Assembly: GCA_021234155.1 (NCBI GenBank)
Contig: JAJEKV010000185.1
Location: 558,001 to 622,000, forward strand
Direction of reading: 5' to 3'
Source of the DNA: Isoetes taiwanensis
Lineage: Eukaryota > Streptophyta > Lycopodiopsida > Isoetales > Isoetaceae
DNA: 64,000 bases
Shown here: positions 33,832-45,973 of the stretch, in pieces
How positions within the stretch are numbered: the stretch's first letter is position 1
How the letters are laid out: every line of letters starts with the position of its first letter
Program-made: the position numbers and the translations under genes
The notes under the pieces: model-generated
The model's database searches: none
What the model saw: the letters and a program-made list of their open reading frames with translations, nothing else
Told to the model about the DNA's origin: nothing

Positions 33832-35760
33832 ATTGAAGACAGAGTAGTGATGGTATCCTGGCAAGTCGGCTAGTCTATTTCCAGCATGCTTCCATGTTTC
33901 CATGAGGAAGATGAGGTCCATATCGACGGTAACCGAGTTGAGACTGTCTCCCTTCTACTATGGGAAGCCCCGATAATTTCAAGAGACCATGTGCAGGCAC
34001 AATCCCTATTCGCTACCATAGGCTGCGGCAGTAGGTTTGGCGGTGCCAGTGGAAGGGGGAGGGGGGGTGGAGGTGGAGGCAGTATGTGGCATGTTGGCAG
34101 TGGTAGGTGAGGCCATTGTAGCAGGAGGCGCAACTGGGGTCGTAGCAGAAGGGCCTCGAGGGTTTGGGATGCCTGCATCTATATTTGGTGGCCTAAAGAT
34201 CTGCATCCTTTCCGGGACCAGCCCTGCTGCCCCTCCCTGTTTGCGGACACTCTTGACTTTCTCCAACTCATTCCTGCGGTCCTTCTGCTGTAATGGAATC
34301 AGATCCCGGTCCATGTACAGGGCAGTCCCCTTCAACTGCTTTCCTTGGCGCAAGATGGCTGCTCGCTCTTGTGCGTCCCTGATCGTGGAGGTGACCACTC
34401 GAGGACGGTCAGGGCACTGGGCTCCATGGCGTATCGCCCTAACAATGTGTATGGGTGTGTGAAATGTCATCGGAGCCAGGATCTGTGTCTGGAGTCGGTT
34501 GATGAGGTGCTCCCCTGCCTCCTCTGTCACCACATTGTGGCTCTTGCGTCTCCGCTCCTGGAACTCTGAAGTGGTCGGGCTCATGCTTGCTACTGCGGCA
34601 TACGCTGACTGTGATGTGCGGGGTGTGGGTTGTGGCCTGTGGTGGGATGGTAGTGGCACGGGGCCGCTTGGTGATGCAGCGGTGGGCTACCCTGGTTGGC
34701 ATCTTGTAGGCTGTCGGGTATGTGGATCTGTCATATCTTGTGTTGTGGCCTCTGCACTCTGTAGTTGGGAGCTCAACTCCTGCTGAAATTGTTGTTGCCT
34801 TGACAATTCATATGTGCATTGCTACAATTGTTCATGGGCTTCCGCATGAAGGCCTTTGTCTTGCCGGACGATGGTTGCCCAGAGCTCTTGCAACTCCTGG
34901 TCTCGGGTCACGGCCTTCCTCTGAAGCGCTCTCAACTCAGACTGGTGCACCTCAAAGGCAGTCTGCATGCTGCGCATGGTGATAGCGGCCTCCGTGACTT
35001 TTGATTGGAGGCGGGAAATGGTTGCCATTGTCTCCTTATTAACACGCTGTCTATCTTGTGTCATGGTCTCTATGATGGTGGAGAGGGGGTCCACACGAGC
35101 CCGCAAGTCAACAAGACCTTGCTTCTGCTGTTGTCTTTCAAAGTGTGCCAAACGGATGTCGTCTTCTAGTTGTTGTGTACGTGTTTCCATCTCTTAGTTG
35201 CTGTGTACGGGTCTCCATCTTTGCAATCAGCTATCTCTCTGCTGCTAGTTGTCTTCTGAGAACATGGGACGCCGAGGACTGAATCTCTTCTGCTAGGTCT
35301 GCAATTCGTTTCCTATTGCATGTGATTCCTGCCTCCGGTTGTTTCAAGGCCATCGTCTGTGCCTCTGTCGTCGGGTCTGAACAACAATCCGTCTCCTCTC
35401 GGGTTGGTCTTGCTGATTGGGCCTTCACCCGTGCCTCTCTCCTCATGGAAGTGGCCTCTCCCTTGTTCTTGTCGTCTGGTCGGAGCCGTTTTCGTGGGGG
35501 GGCCATTTGCTTGATTCTCCTAGGCAGGGTCATCCTGTCTGAGACCAATAACTTGGGGGCATGCCTGGGAACTAGTCAGGGACTGGGCCTGGGCTTGGGC
35601 TGTGGCTTGAGGGATGTCTCCATCCAGGTGGGGGTTTGGGTAGAGGGTACACAGGTGGTCATTGTTGATTGGGGTTCGCAAGGTTAAGGGGCGAATTAAA
35701 AGTGCACAAGAAGGATTGGGGTTCGCAAGGTTAAGGGGCGAATTAAAGCTGCACAAGAAG
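33832..35760 (-). pseudogene. LINE group A copy 1: ORF1 and endonuclease start
   Basis: ORF1 starts near 35495 (MAPPRKRLRPDD, basic), passes a long heptad-rich coiled coil (about 35190-34822; RLQSKVTEAAITMRSMQTAF) and a Pro/Thr linker. It ends in a compact domain containing HIVRAIRHG, RPRVVTSTI, RAAILRQGKQLKGTALYMDR and RRNELEKVKSVRKQG (about 34480-34250). That order of coiled coil then RxxIL..G..LKG...DL..Q.RR is the pattern of animal L1 ORF1p rather than of plant L1 with zinc knuckles. Breaks include a 28-bp duplication near 35180-35215 and TAG codons near 34823 and 34692. The endonuclease begins near 33930 with DLIFLMETWKH and GYHHYSVFN, and stops at the CACTA-like insertion at 33832. Confidence 0.75.
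35667..35760. repeat. 47-bp tandem duplication in LINE 5' region
   Basis: Two copies of GATTGGGGTTCGCAAGGTTA and the following 27 bp, differing only at AAAGTG/AGCTG. They sit upstream of ORF1 of the minus-strand group A LINE, so they may be 5' UTR monomers. Confidence 0.85.
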
Positions 35761-36094
35761 GGAGGATGCGCTGCTATGAAAAATAAGGCTTAGAATTCGA
35801 AGAACATGTAAGAAAATTTGATAAACCATCTTACCTTAATCAAAGTGACAAAATGTATTACTACATGTTATCTGTATCTAGAGAGAAGAATGTTGAGAAT
35901 TGAGGATCCATGACCTTTTCTACGATAAGAAAAGCCTAGCAAGTTAGGTAATAGGCGGTTCCTCTTCCTTCTGTCCCTTTCCCAAGCTCTTTAAGGACAG
36001 TTTCAAACGTTTCACATTGAAGGCATGACTTTGGGCTTGGAGGTCACAACTTTCACCACAGAGCCTATATTGTTGCCTATAGGCTGCCAATAGT

Positions 36095-36870
36095 AGGTCC
36101 AACATCTTTATCAAGAACGGACCTGACCATACTCAAACATAAGACTGGGCCTGATAGGTCTTCCTCAAAATTGTGCCAAGATTTTCCAAAACAATAGAGA
36201 TAAAACACTTTAGAATTCAGACTCAAGTTGAAACATTATCTATTGCTCTTGTTTTAGATGTCAGACTCCTCAATGAACAATGTTTTTATACATGGTAACA
36301 AAATAATAGGTATTGACAAAACTACAGGAACTATGAGATACAACATGAAGGGAAATATGAAGAAAGGACCTAATAGACTTCTTAATAATACCTGGACCAC
36401 AAAAGAAGACCTCACTTGTAATGCCATATTGTACTTATAGATTAATTTCTTGACTTATGAAGCTCATATAGTAGTGCCTAATAACATCTTTAGCAAGAAG
36501 AGACATGGTCATACTCGAACTTGTTCCTCGGCCTGGTAGGTCTTCTTTGAACTTGTGCCAAGGTTTGCCAAAACAATTAGAGATATAGCTTATTTTGAAT
36601 CAAGAAGTTGAAGCTATTCAAGTTGAGACATTCCTTGCTACTCTTGTTATGGATATCAAACTTCCAAGATCAAGACAACACACAACGTTGTTTTGGAAAG
36701 GGACATCATAACAAAAAAGAGCCATTGACAAATGTACGCAAACCACGAGATACAACAATAAGGGAAAAATGGAGAAAGGACTTCATAAATTACCCCAAGA
36801 GAAGACCTCACTCATAATATATATTTTACTTATAGATCTAGTTTATTTTCCTTATGAAGCTCAAAAGATG
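36095..36870. repeat. ~381-bp diverged tandem duplication
   Basis: Unit 1 from about 36095 and unit 2 from about 36476 share GGTCTTC(C/T)T..AA..TTGTGCCAAG, then AAAACAAT(T)AGAGATA, GAGATACAACA and GACCTCACT. The last shared landmark is CTTATGAAGCTCA. No coding role is seen. Confidence 0.8.
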
Positions 36871-38183
36871 AAGTGATTCAAAGACTTAAAAAATCTGGAT
36901 CAGGTAGGTTCCATATCGTTTATTAGGTGATATCAGATGACACGATCAATACTTCTTGCTAAAAGACAAAAGATTGTACAACCGCCAATATTCGGCTGGT
37001 AGGCCTTCATAATCTAAGCAATGGTATCAAACTTGAGTATGTTAGTGGTGAAATGCAATATAAGCTTGGTATGGAAGACATGAGCAGTTTGTCCTAATGA
37101 AAGAGATGGACATGATTGGACTCCCGCTCACGATTAAGTGAAGAAGGCGGCAGAACCATGCTAATCTAGGTGATTAGATCACATTGCAATGCTAGCTTTC
37201 CCTTTGCTATGTTCGGGGATTGTCTTTATTGCTTCAAGTAAACGAGCACTTGGCCAGTCTTACGTTCTTCAGTTTTGAAAACATGAGAGTCATCTTCGAG
37301 GTTGTCTTTTGAGTGAATGAGCACCTAATCACTCTTGACTAATGATACCCTTACCCTGCTTTGGATCCCATCCTTTGGAATCACCCAAAAGATCCACTCC
37401 TCTGGGATCCCACAGTCAACTGCTTAACATAGTTTGGCGCCATTTTTTTGCGGGATTGGAGTCCAAGATCGCACCTCCAGATCCCCCAAATGAACTTAAG
37501 AATCTTCAATGTTGGAACCACGAGAGTCATGACAGTGCGAACCACCAGTAACAAAGGACAGAGATTGACCTGGGAGCAACACAAATACAAGTCAAATCAG
37601 GTTGGTATTTGCAAGTAGGAGGAGTGAGAGCATTAGATGCAAAGGGGTCACGTCGTCTAGCCAGGGGTAGGAGGACCAACTTATTATAAATATATGCAAC
37701 CCTTTTGAAACCCGTTATCAACAAGGCAACAAAATAATGCACCGTCATGCAGTTATGATACAAGAACATGGGGAGGCAACATGTCAACATTTGTACCCCT
37801 TTTTATATAACTTTGGCATTAAACTAAAAACATACAGACACAGACAAAGCGAGCTAACTCTTGTTTTCTGCCTTTTTTTCAACGGCCTGTCTGATCAGTT
37901 TTTTCGGGCAGAGAGGCCTGGATCTTGGCTCTTTTTTTCATGATCCTTCTTACATAAAAATCAATGGTTTCGCTCTAGTGCAAATCACCACAGAGCTGTA
38001 TATAAATCTGTAAAAATCTTCACAACCCAGTTCAAGAAATGGAGGTTTTAGCTATGGTGCTATTTTAATCCGGCCGAGAAGGAACACGAGCACGGACATG
38101 GAATCCTGTAAGCTATATACATTTTGTGCTTTGATGCCGGAACAGAGGTTTTGGGTTTAGAACCCCTGTTTCGAATGTTTTCT
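36871..38183. other. intergenic, 3' side of pectinesterase
   Basis: No gene is recognised. It contains palindrome-like GGATCCCATCCTTTGG...GGGATCC near 37365-37410 and AT-rich sequence. The 3' UTR of the minus-strand pectinesterase must lie in its right end. Confidence 0.45.
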
Positions 38184-40361
38184 TCATACTTCTCGGAGCC
38201 AATTTTGGCCGTTTATAAAATCGAGCTGCATAAATGGTTTTGCTTCGATATCAGAAAGCTCTCTAGACCAGCGTACTCTTCCTCTTTCATTCGCGCCGGG
38301 TCCCCAGCATTTGTATTGGGCGAAATATACAGTTCTGAAATCCAGAAACGATTCGATTCATCAAAACTCACAGAGTATTCGGTGTAGAAACAGAACAAAA
38401 GCTTAGATTCTACATAAAATTTTGAGCAAACGAACGTAATGCTTCGTATACAGGGAAGAGAGTGAAGAAATTGAGGTTTAAAAGAAAAACCCGCGAAGAA
38501 ACTCGCTCTAGATTGAAGAAATGCTAGCATTCTGTAAGGATGGAACAGAGCTATGAAGAAATTGAGATTCAGAAAAAAAAACCCGCGAAGGAATTAGGTC
38601 TAGATTGAAGGAGATTTCTTCAATTCTTAAATCTAGAGCTGCATTTCTTCGCGGGCTTTTCTTCTAAAGTCCAATGCCACTGTAACAGAGCTAAGAATGA
38701 TGGATTAGGCAAGGAAAACAGAGCTAAAATCAAACGATCAGAAGAATTAGAAGGGTACCTTTGTCTCTGCGGAATGCCCCAATCGTACCATCCTTCAGGA
38801 ATGATCACATTGTCCATGCGAGTGTACATAAAAATTACTCGAGCATAAGCGCCCCAGGCCCTGCCTAAGAAAACCTGCCCTGTTCCGGTGATCGTGCAGT
38901 CTACAAATACAAATCCGGAGTTATCTCTCGGGCTAGCCCTTTTGTGGGCAGTTAAGGATCCATAGCTTGTGGCAATTTCGTGGATCTGACAGCCCTGTAC
39001 ATCGAAAAACGGATCAAACAGATCAGAAAGCCCGGAACTAGTTACGTTTCTATCAATTCTTGCGTAAGAAGAAATCTAATGAATGCCGGATTGGACAGGA
39101 AGAATTATAATATTACTCTGAAAAGGGTTTGGGCACCGCCGAAAATCACATCTATGGAGCCCTCAATGTAGCAGTCTTTGTAATAATGCCGTCCTTCATA
39201 GTCGAATAATGTATCCTGAGCTCCGTAGAACCCACAGGAGTAAAATGCTTGCATATCTGCCGCTGCCAGAGCTGCCACGGCTTGCCTGTTCTGTGCCCCT
39301 GGAGGTGGAGCTGGAGATCCGTTCTGTAGCAAAATGTATCAAATCTGTTAGATCTAAATCCAAAATCAGTGCGTTCTAATCTACCAAATGTAAATTCCGG
39401 CACGGTTTTGCTGTTTCGAGCTTCAAACTGATCAAATCTCTCGATCTAATTCTATTTCTAATCAAAACTCAAGGACCCAACAGTAAATCTGGCAAGAATT
39501 TGCCCTTCCGAGCTAGAAATCGATCAGAAATCTTGATCTACGAACCTTTAGAAACACTAATTAGGAACCCAATAACAAATCTGCGAAGAATTTGCTGTTC
39601 AAACACTTGAACAGGTCAAATTGATTGATCTAAACCTAGAAAACAGAATAATGAATGCATGCATTATAAATCTGACAAGAAGTTGTGATTCCGACCTTGA
39701 AGCCGATCCCCTTCGCAATAAAATTCGGTGCCCATGCTGTAAAAGTTGCACTATCTGCCGTTCCAGAGGTTCCAGCAGTCTGGCTCCATGTAATAATCGT
39801 TGATTGCATACCAGCTCCTTGAAAAATAATGTAGGGCTTCCAGAAAGATATGGTAACCTTCTCGCTGCAAAAAAATAAGAAACAATTTTAATCCCTGCTC
39901 TCAAATCTCGTATGAACGGGAGCTTAATTATACAAATATTTCTGTATACCCAGCTCAAGAATGTGGCACCCAGATCTTGAAATATATTTTCAAGATCAGA
40001 AAAAAAGGGTGCTGGGATCTTACCGGTAGATTCCTGCATTGATCTGAATATACACCCACTGGCTGTTGTAGATTGGTATTGAATCAACAGCTGCTTGAAT
40101 CGTATTGAAATCCCCTTTTCCATGCTGATCAACCACAAGATACTTAGAGATCGCCATAGAACTAAAAGTATTAAGAATCCGAGCTGGATGGGAAACATTT
40201 TCACGGTTTAAATGATCCAGAATCAACTCCGGCAGGGAAGAATTATTGGGATTCAACCCATTTTGCAGCAGAATTGCTCGCGCTCCAACTTCCAACGAAT
40301 AAAATAGGGTAGAAACCAGAAAAACGGAGAAGAAAGTAGTAAATGCTTGCAGAGGAAACAT
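38184..40361 (-). CDS. pectinesterase, secreted, five exons
   Basis: Removes methyl esters from cell-wall homogalacturonan. Exons (minus): 40361-40024, 39864-39696, 39323-39117, 38994-38759, 38334-38184, giving 366 residues and a TGA at 38186-38184. All introns have GT donors and AG acceptors and phases join. I chose the ATG at 40361 because it places a signal peptide (MFPLQAFTTFFSVFLVSTLF) at the start; an upstream in-frame ATG is at 40415. Catalytic residues are Q183 (QAVAA), Q205 and D206 (GAQDTLF), nucleophile D227 (IDVIFGG), and R283 and W285 (LGRAWG; most family members have LGRPW). There is no N-terminal inhibitor (PMEI) domain, so it is a short type like Arabidopsis PME53/PME8-related enzymes. 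It ends WSRELSDIEAKPF and FINGQNWL. No breaks are seen. It is the only intact gene in the window. Confidence 0.93.
38461..38665. repeat. tandem plus inverted repeats in pectinesterase intron 4
   Basis: A unit of about 90 bp (GAAGAAATTGAG ... CCCGCGAAG...TCTAGATTGAAG) occurs twice head to tail at about 38463-38520 and 38552-38612. A third copy in reverse follows at 38613-38665 (CTTCAATTCTTAAATCTAGA ... TTCTTCGCGGG). The last two could fold into a roughly 35-bp stem in the intron RNA. Confidence 0.8.
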
Positions 40362-42953
40362 TTTGGGAAGAAATTCTGCAGCAAAATGGGAGTATAATAT
40401 CGCCGGATTCAACAACTCTGCGACAGGGATCTTGAGCCTGACAGTGGGTACGATAAGGCAAGAATCAAGTGGTTTTTCTGCGTTTTTTGGCCAAATCTAA
40501 AAACCCAGAAAACACAGAAACGCAGGATTGAATAAGACCTAAGAACGGGGTTGGATCGAAAGTGTTGGATCAGAGGTCTTGGTCTAAGAAAACAATGCGC
40601 CACCGGACCTCTGTTAAGCAGTCTGATAAATGTCGGAATGAAAATAGCCCCCTTTTGGATCTACCGACTGCATGGGTTTTTGCAAAAAAAGAGAGCCCAG
40701 TATTTATGGCCCTGTTTGATGCCCTTTTTGAAGCTCTAATCCGGCGGATTGGACTGGATTAGAAATCTGCAGTTAACTGCCCAATTGGGCCATTTGTTGT
40801 CCTGGTTCTGTTTGTTTTTATTATTCAGAATTGGGCTCAAAACTCAAAGGCTTATTGCTTCATTTGTCGGAATGGGCCATTATCCATCACATGGCAACGC
40901 AAATTTGGCCCCTTCTTTACCAAACATTTTGGAAAAAATGTGGATTAATGCATTTTTTAATTCTTTGGTGGCATAGATCCTTGGCCAATTGGCCATCCCC
41001 TGTTTCCGATCGCCGGAATGCTGCAGCGGCACGGATTAGGGTCTGTTTTTTCTGTTATACGTCTTCCTTTGGGCCAGGTAAGCATCTGCGGATTTGGGCA
41101 GTGTTTTTTTGGTCGGATTCATGCCATTCTTACCTCTGGGTTATTGCGTGGAGTGGGGACTAACGAACTGGATTTTTGGTTATGGGTTTAAACGAATTAT
41201 ACAGCCCAGAATCGCCATAGCCAGTTTCTCCATATAACGGAATGATGAAATTCTACGTACAAAACATGGACGGCTAAGATGAAACCATGCCTAGATTATG
41301 GGAAGCAATCAGAGCCTTTGCTGCTGAGCTTAATCGGAACCGTTTATAACTCCTTTGGAAAATCGAGCCGTTCAAATGGTCCGGTCGTCTTTTGGATTAT
41401 ACGAAGCCGCATGCAAAAGTTCTTGGAAACGATCCCAGCTCTTGATACAAAAGCCGAATCGGAGTCGTTCAAAAGTGGTAGTCCTGCTGGATGGACAAAT
41501 CTCAACCGTCGAAACGTTCTGGTCTTGTTTTTCTGGACTTGTATAACTGACGAGGATGCTCACACTTCAAGAAAACTAGAATTGGGGTCTCCAATGTACA
41601 TTCTTGATATAGAAAAAAAAAGAACACTAGGGGAGAACTTAGAATACCCTCTTCTGCACATAAAATACTCCCATCCACATGCCTCTCGTATTCCTCCAAA
41701 AGCAATCTACTGCGAAAAAAAAAACACACCACTGCTATCGCCTCTTCCCTCCCTCCCTCCTCGGGAAACTCCTCGTTCTTTTCTTCTGTTTTATATTCCT
41801 TGCCCTCATCTGAAGGAATTCCTCTTCATTCCATTATCTAGCATTGGATCCTTCCAATGACTTCTGTCTGCCAACACTACGACATGTGCCCCTTGTTTAC
41901 CTGCTTAAGTGATCAGACTATGTTTTTCGACGTTATATAATTGCCCCATATCTCTGCTTCTTCTAATGATAATGCACCCTGAAGCAACTTTTCATCATCA
42001 TGTTGTCTTTCTTAAATTTGGGAGTAAAAGATGTCTTCCAGTCTAATCTCCTTGTTTTTTCTGCATATTTTTACTTAAAAATGGTGGGTCCAATCATACT
42101 CTCCTTAACACATTTTGAATGCCTGATGCACATTTCTCGATGACCTTGATTCAAAGTTTTATGTGTTTTCCCTACGTTGAAGCAAACAATCTCTCTAAGG
42201 GAGAATACGAGACATGTTAAAGTCGTATTGCATGTACAGTCAAGCACCTCCAACCTTGAATAGAGAATATTATGTGGCAAGAAAGATGTCTTCTACATGT
42301 GCACAATCTTGTGTATGCATGTGAATAGCATATGTGTATCATTAAACATTGTTACTGTCATTCCCTTGAAAAGTTATATTATATTCGAGAAAATGGATAA
42401 ACTCTCTAAGATTTTTAGTTCAAGGAAGTAGTGTAGTTTTGTTGTTTACACTATTGCAACCACTTGCATCATTAAATTGGTCTTATATCATCATGTGGCA
42501 TTTATCTCACTGCAATTATCTAGTAGTTAGATACAAGAGGGCCTCAATCCTCTTATGGTGCCATGCCACGTATAATGTAAAGGCTATAAGGGCAGCAATT
42601 GTTGTTTGTGATTCTACTTGTATTTATTCTAACAATATTTTACAATCTAGTCGAACATAATCTTGTAACAATAAGAATGTTGAACGAGAGATATTGTATG
42701 CAAAAGTTGCTACAAGTCGTCTAACAATTACATTTTATGTCTCTTTCGAGTATAGAAAGTTGTCAAACGACAAGTTGCTTGCAGCTTCTATGCTAAATAG
42801 GGGTTAATATGGTTGCTTTTTTTACTTTTTATTTTTTTTATGCATTAAAATAAATGTAAATAGTCAATTGCTTATGCAAGGGATCTTTGTGATGAAGAAT
42901 TAGCGATTGTGGCATATAATAAGTTCGGACTTTGGTCTACATACAAAACTAAT
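40362..42953. other. pectinesterase upstream region and intergenic
   Basis: Contains the promoter side of the pectinesterase gene. The plus-strand 193-codon frame at 41279-41860 has no recognisable domain and looks like chance. The rest is AT-rich with no gene. Confidence 0.45.
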
Positions 42954-43017
42954 CATAAGAGTGCATAAGGCCTGTCTATGCATAAGAGTGCATAAGGCCT
43001 GTCTATACATAAGAGTG
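42954..43017. repeat. 27-bp tandem duplication
   Basis: CATAAGAGTGCATAAGGCCT plus GTCTATG occurs twice, followed by a partial third copy, at the left edge of the LINE remnant. An 18-bp duplication (CTTTTCCAAATAGTCTGT) also lies at 43160-43196. Confidence 0.85.
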
Positions 43018-43880
43018 CACATCCAAATACTCTACAAAGACCAAGCGCCTCTTACGAGGAACAAGTGAAGAACAATGATAAGACTTAACAATGCTACCTT
43101 GAGCATATTGAAGAACACGCTCGTTTGCCACATCCAAACCTTTGAAGACTACCAGTCTCTGTCTTTTCCAAATAGTCTGTCTTTTCCAAATAGTCCACAA
43201 TCACCAACCTGCTACTAAATGAAAAGGGTAGCTTTGTAACTTCATCCAGGTACTTGGATAAATTACCAAAAGCACTTGTTGACTTGTTAGTAAGACCTGA
43301 GAAAGGGAGAACACATACATGCTTAAGGTAGCCACACATGAAAAAACAATGCTCAATGGTCTCTGCTTCCATATTGGACATAGATCCGATATTCTAGGGT
43401 CAAACCTTAAACGAGCACATTAACCCAAAGACATCTGTGAAGAATCTGCTAGGTTTAGGATGAAGTAGCTTATCCCATGCCCAAGTCCACATCTATTGTC
43501 ATTGAGGAAGAGGAAGTTGGAAAGGCCACTTATTAGAAGGAGGAAGAATATCAGTATCAAGTAGCAGCTTATATCTGGAGTTCATAAGTCTATACTCCCT
43601 AATCTCATGATGGCACAGCCACACTAAAATATCTTTTTATTGTGGCAGAATAGGCTGTAGATAATTAGCAACTTTCTGTCAAAGAGCTCTATCCATCGCA
43701 TCAACAAAAACTTTAACTGAAAAGCCTCCCATGTCAACAAATAGCTTAAGTTATATCACGCTACTCCAACTATTTTTCAACATCTTTGAGCCAGCGGATG
43801 CACAATAAGCAAAGTGGTGCATTGTCAGCCAAGGGCGTCCACCAACAAGGTGTAGTTAGCTGAGCACAAGCACTTGGGTT
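43018..43880 (-). mobile_element. LINE C-terminal half (group C, copy 2)
   Basis: The minus strand contains GGRPWLTMHHFAYCASAG near 43840, then REYRLMNSRYKLLLDTDILP, ETIEHCFFMCGYLKHVCV, and KRQRLVVFKG near 43150. This is the zf-RVT region and downstream helix of a plant LINE ORF2, related to the copy at 15.5-16.5 kb. It is strongly frame-broken with no RT core. Confidence 0.65.
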
Positions 43881-45300
43881 GATGTGAAATAACATTTGAC
43901 TGTATGCTATCAATCTAACAAGCTCTTTAGCACTAGAGTTGTTACTAGAACTATTCTGGGTTTATCGACCAGAATTGGTCCAGCATACCCCTTGCCACTT
44001 AAACCCAGGTATCTGACACAAGAATTTCCATTTCACAATATATCACCACTTTTGGAATCTTCACTCGATTCTTTATGATCATGGAGGATTTCACGACCAA
44101 TAGATTTACTGATATATTTTGGTGATTGCCTAAACATCATAGAATTCAGTAGTTCCCTTTCTTTTTTGTTAGCGCACCAACCCAACCAAGCCTACAGCCT
44201 TTCTTGTAACTTTAGCCTATCCACGTAACACTTCCGCCTCAGCCAAATCTGAGGTGGCATTGCTTACATCGTTAGATCCTCGATTTTATAAATCAATGGC
44301 TCTAGAAATTAGAAAATGCCAAGAAAAATAGCAACGGAGATGAGGAGGTGAATCTGCATCTCCTTTGTTTTTGCCATAGAACATCGTTTTCTTGTTGTAG
44401 CTTTGTTATCGTGCTTGCCTGTTTCCTCTTTTCCTCCCTTGCTCAAGCCGTGTTTAAGTTTTGTTGCTTTTTTTCTCCCGCCATGCTACGGCTAATCTCG
44501 TAGCCCTGTTGCAAATTCGTCGTCGTTTTCTCTTGTTTGTCTGTTTGCTAATTAAAATCATCCTCTTTTGCTTTCTTGCCTAAACTTTTGTGGCATTTGT
44601 TGCAAGTGGGGCAACCAGTTTGGGCGCTGATCTTCGTCATCTGCTGTAGGATTTGTTTGGCTCATTTGTGGCTTCTCGTAATCAGCCAAGTTTTCTACTA
44701 ATCGGCTACACATAGTCATGGTTCTTTTCGAAACTTATTTTGACTGGACGTCTTGGGCTGTGAATTTTCCAGCGAATAGTGCAGACCAACATCAAGCATT
44801 AAAGTGCAGACCAACAGTTTGGCCTGTGGATTTCCCATCGTTCCTTTTCTGTAAGGCTAATTTGTTTATCACAGGTACTCCGATTATTACTCACATCTCA
44901 GTCAACGGCTTGGGAACAGTAAAGTTGGTTCACATCATCAACGGGTTGAACAAAAAATCTTGGATATGGTTTTGCTTTGCTGAGGCTGATCTGGAAGGTC
45001 CGACCTGCATAAAGTCAGCCGATTAGCCTTTTCAACATTCTTCTTGTCTGTATAAAACAAGCATCTGTTCAAGAATCATCATGCTTTCAGTCAGATAACA
45101 TTTACATCTCTTTTAATGTGCTTAGATTGAAATTTGTAAACTTCTGAACATCTTTCATGACTACCTATTATGTGTTCAGGTCTTTGAGTTCCTGATGCCT
45201 CTGGCAGCGGTATTATGTAGTTTGGAGACAAATGTTCAACATGCATTCGTTGATGCTGGTGGTTGCCAAATGGTCTAAAACAAATATAGAAGAAGATGAC
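43881..45300. other. intergenic, no recognised gene
   Basis: A plus-strand 102-codon frame at 44718-45026 has no domain that I recognise. No splice-bounded exons were found. Confidence 0.4.
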
Positions 45301-45624
45301 GGGGGCAATTAAATAGTTCAAGGGAGTTAGAAGGGAACGTAAGAAAGGAGAAGAAAGAAGGAAGAAGGAAGGCAATTAGAGGTAAGACAATTGTTTCTTT
45401 TTGTTTAAAGAAAACAATCATTCTAAAAACAATATAGAAGAAGATGATAGAATTAATCTATAAGCACGGATCTTTGATTCCAGCAGCAGTATCTACCTCA
45501 GCCTATGGTTTCGGCAGCTTTTAAAAGTTCCACAATGAAAAAAATGGAAAAACAAAATTGCCATGTATCTCGCATGTTTCCTATCTGCTTACCAGGTCTG
45601 CGTTTTTTGTCGAAATTTTTTTCC
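45301..45624 (-). repeat. inverted copy of LTR-retroelement leader (left arm)
   Basis: This segment is the reverse complement of 47737-48090, with a few substitutions and indels. Landmarks are GAGGTAAGACAATTGTTTCT and TTTGTTTAAAGAAAAC, then CTATCTGCTTACCAGG and TCTGCG. The right arm directly follows a retroelement primer-binding site, so the left arm is the same leader in opposite orientation, with its own primer site and LTR lost. Confidence 0.85.
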
Positions 45625-45973
45625 ACAGCCCTGTAGTTACTTCGCAGCCAAGATATGCCGCGGGCAGATCTTTGCATGCCAAGATGTGTGGCAGCCAGAA
45701 CTTCCGCCTTTGCAAGAAACCTAACTGATCCGTTTGTCAACTCTCCAGAATCGTGCTTTTCATTTGCAAATAGCAGATAATAACAAGGGATAATGATAGA
45801 TCGGCCAAGTTATTGGAGGATCCGGCCTTTTCCATAGATTAGAATGATCTTCTCTTATCAGATGTAGGGATCCGGCCAAGTTGGTGTGTCTGATATGAAA
45901 TTGGCTATAATAGGTCGATGACCCGTTATCAGCCAATTAATAACTTTTAAAATAATATTGTTCCTTAGCTTGA

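Noticed and set aside
34037-34462. 141-codon plus-strand frame with a Gly-rich run
   Set aside because: Antisense of the Pro/Thr-rich linker and C-terminal domain of LINE ORF1 on the minus strand.
41279-41860. 193-codon plus-strand open frame upstream of the pectinesterase
   Set aside because: No domain, erratic composition, Lys/Pro-rich low-complexity stretches and no family pattern; probably a chance open frame.
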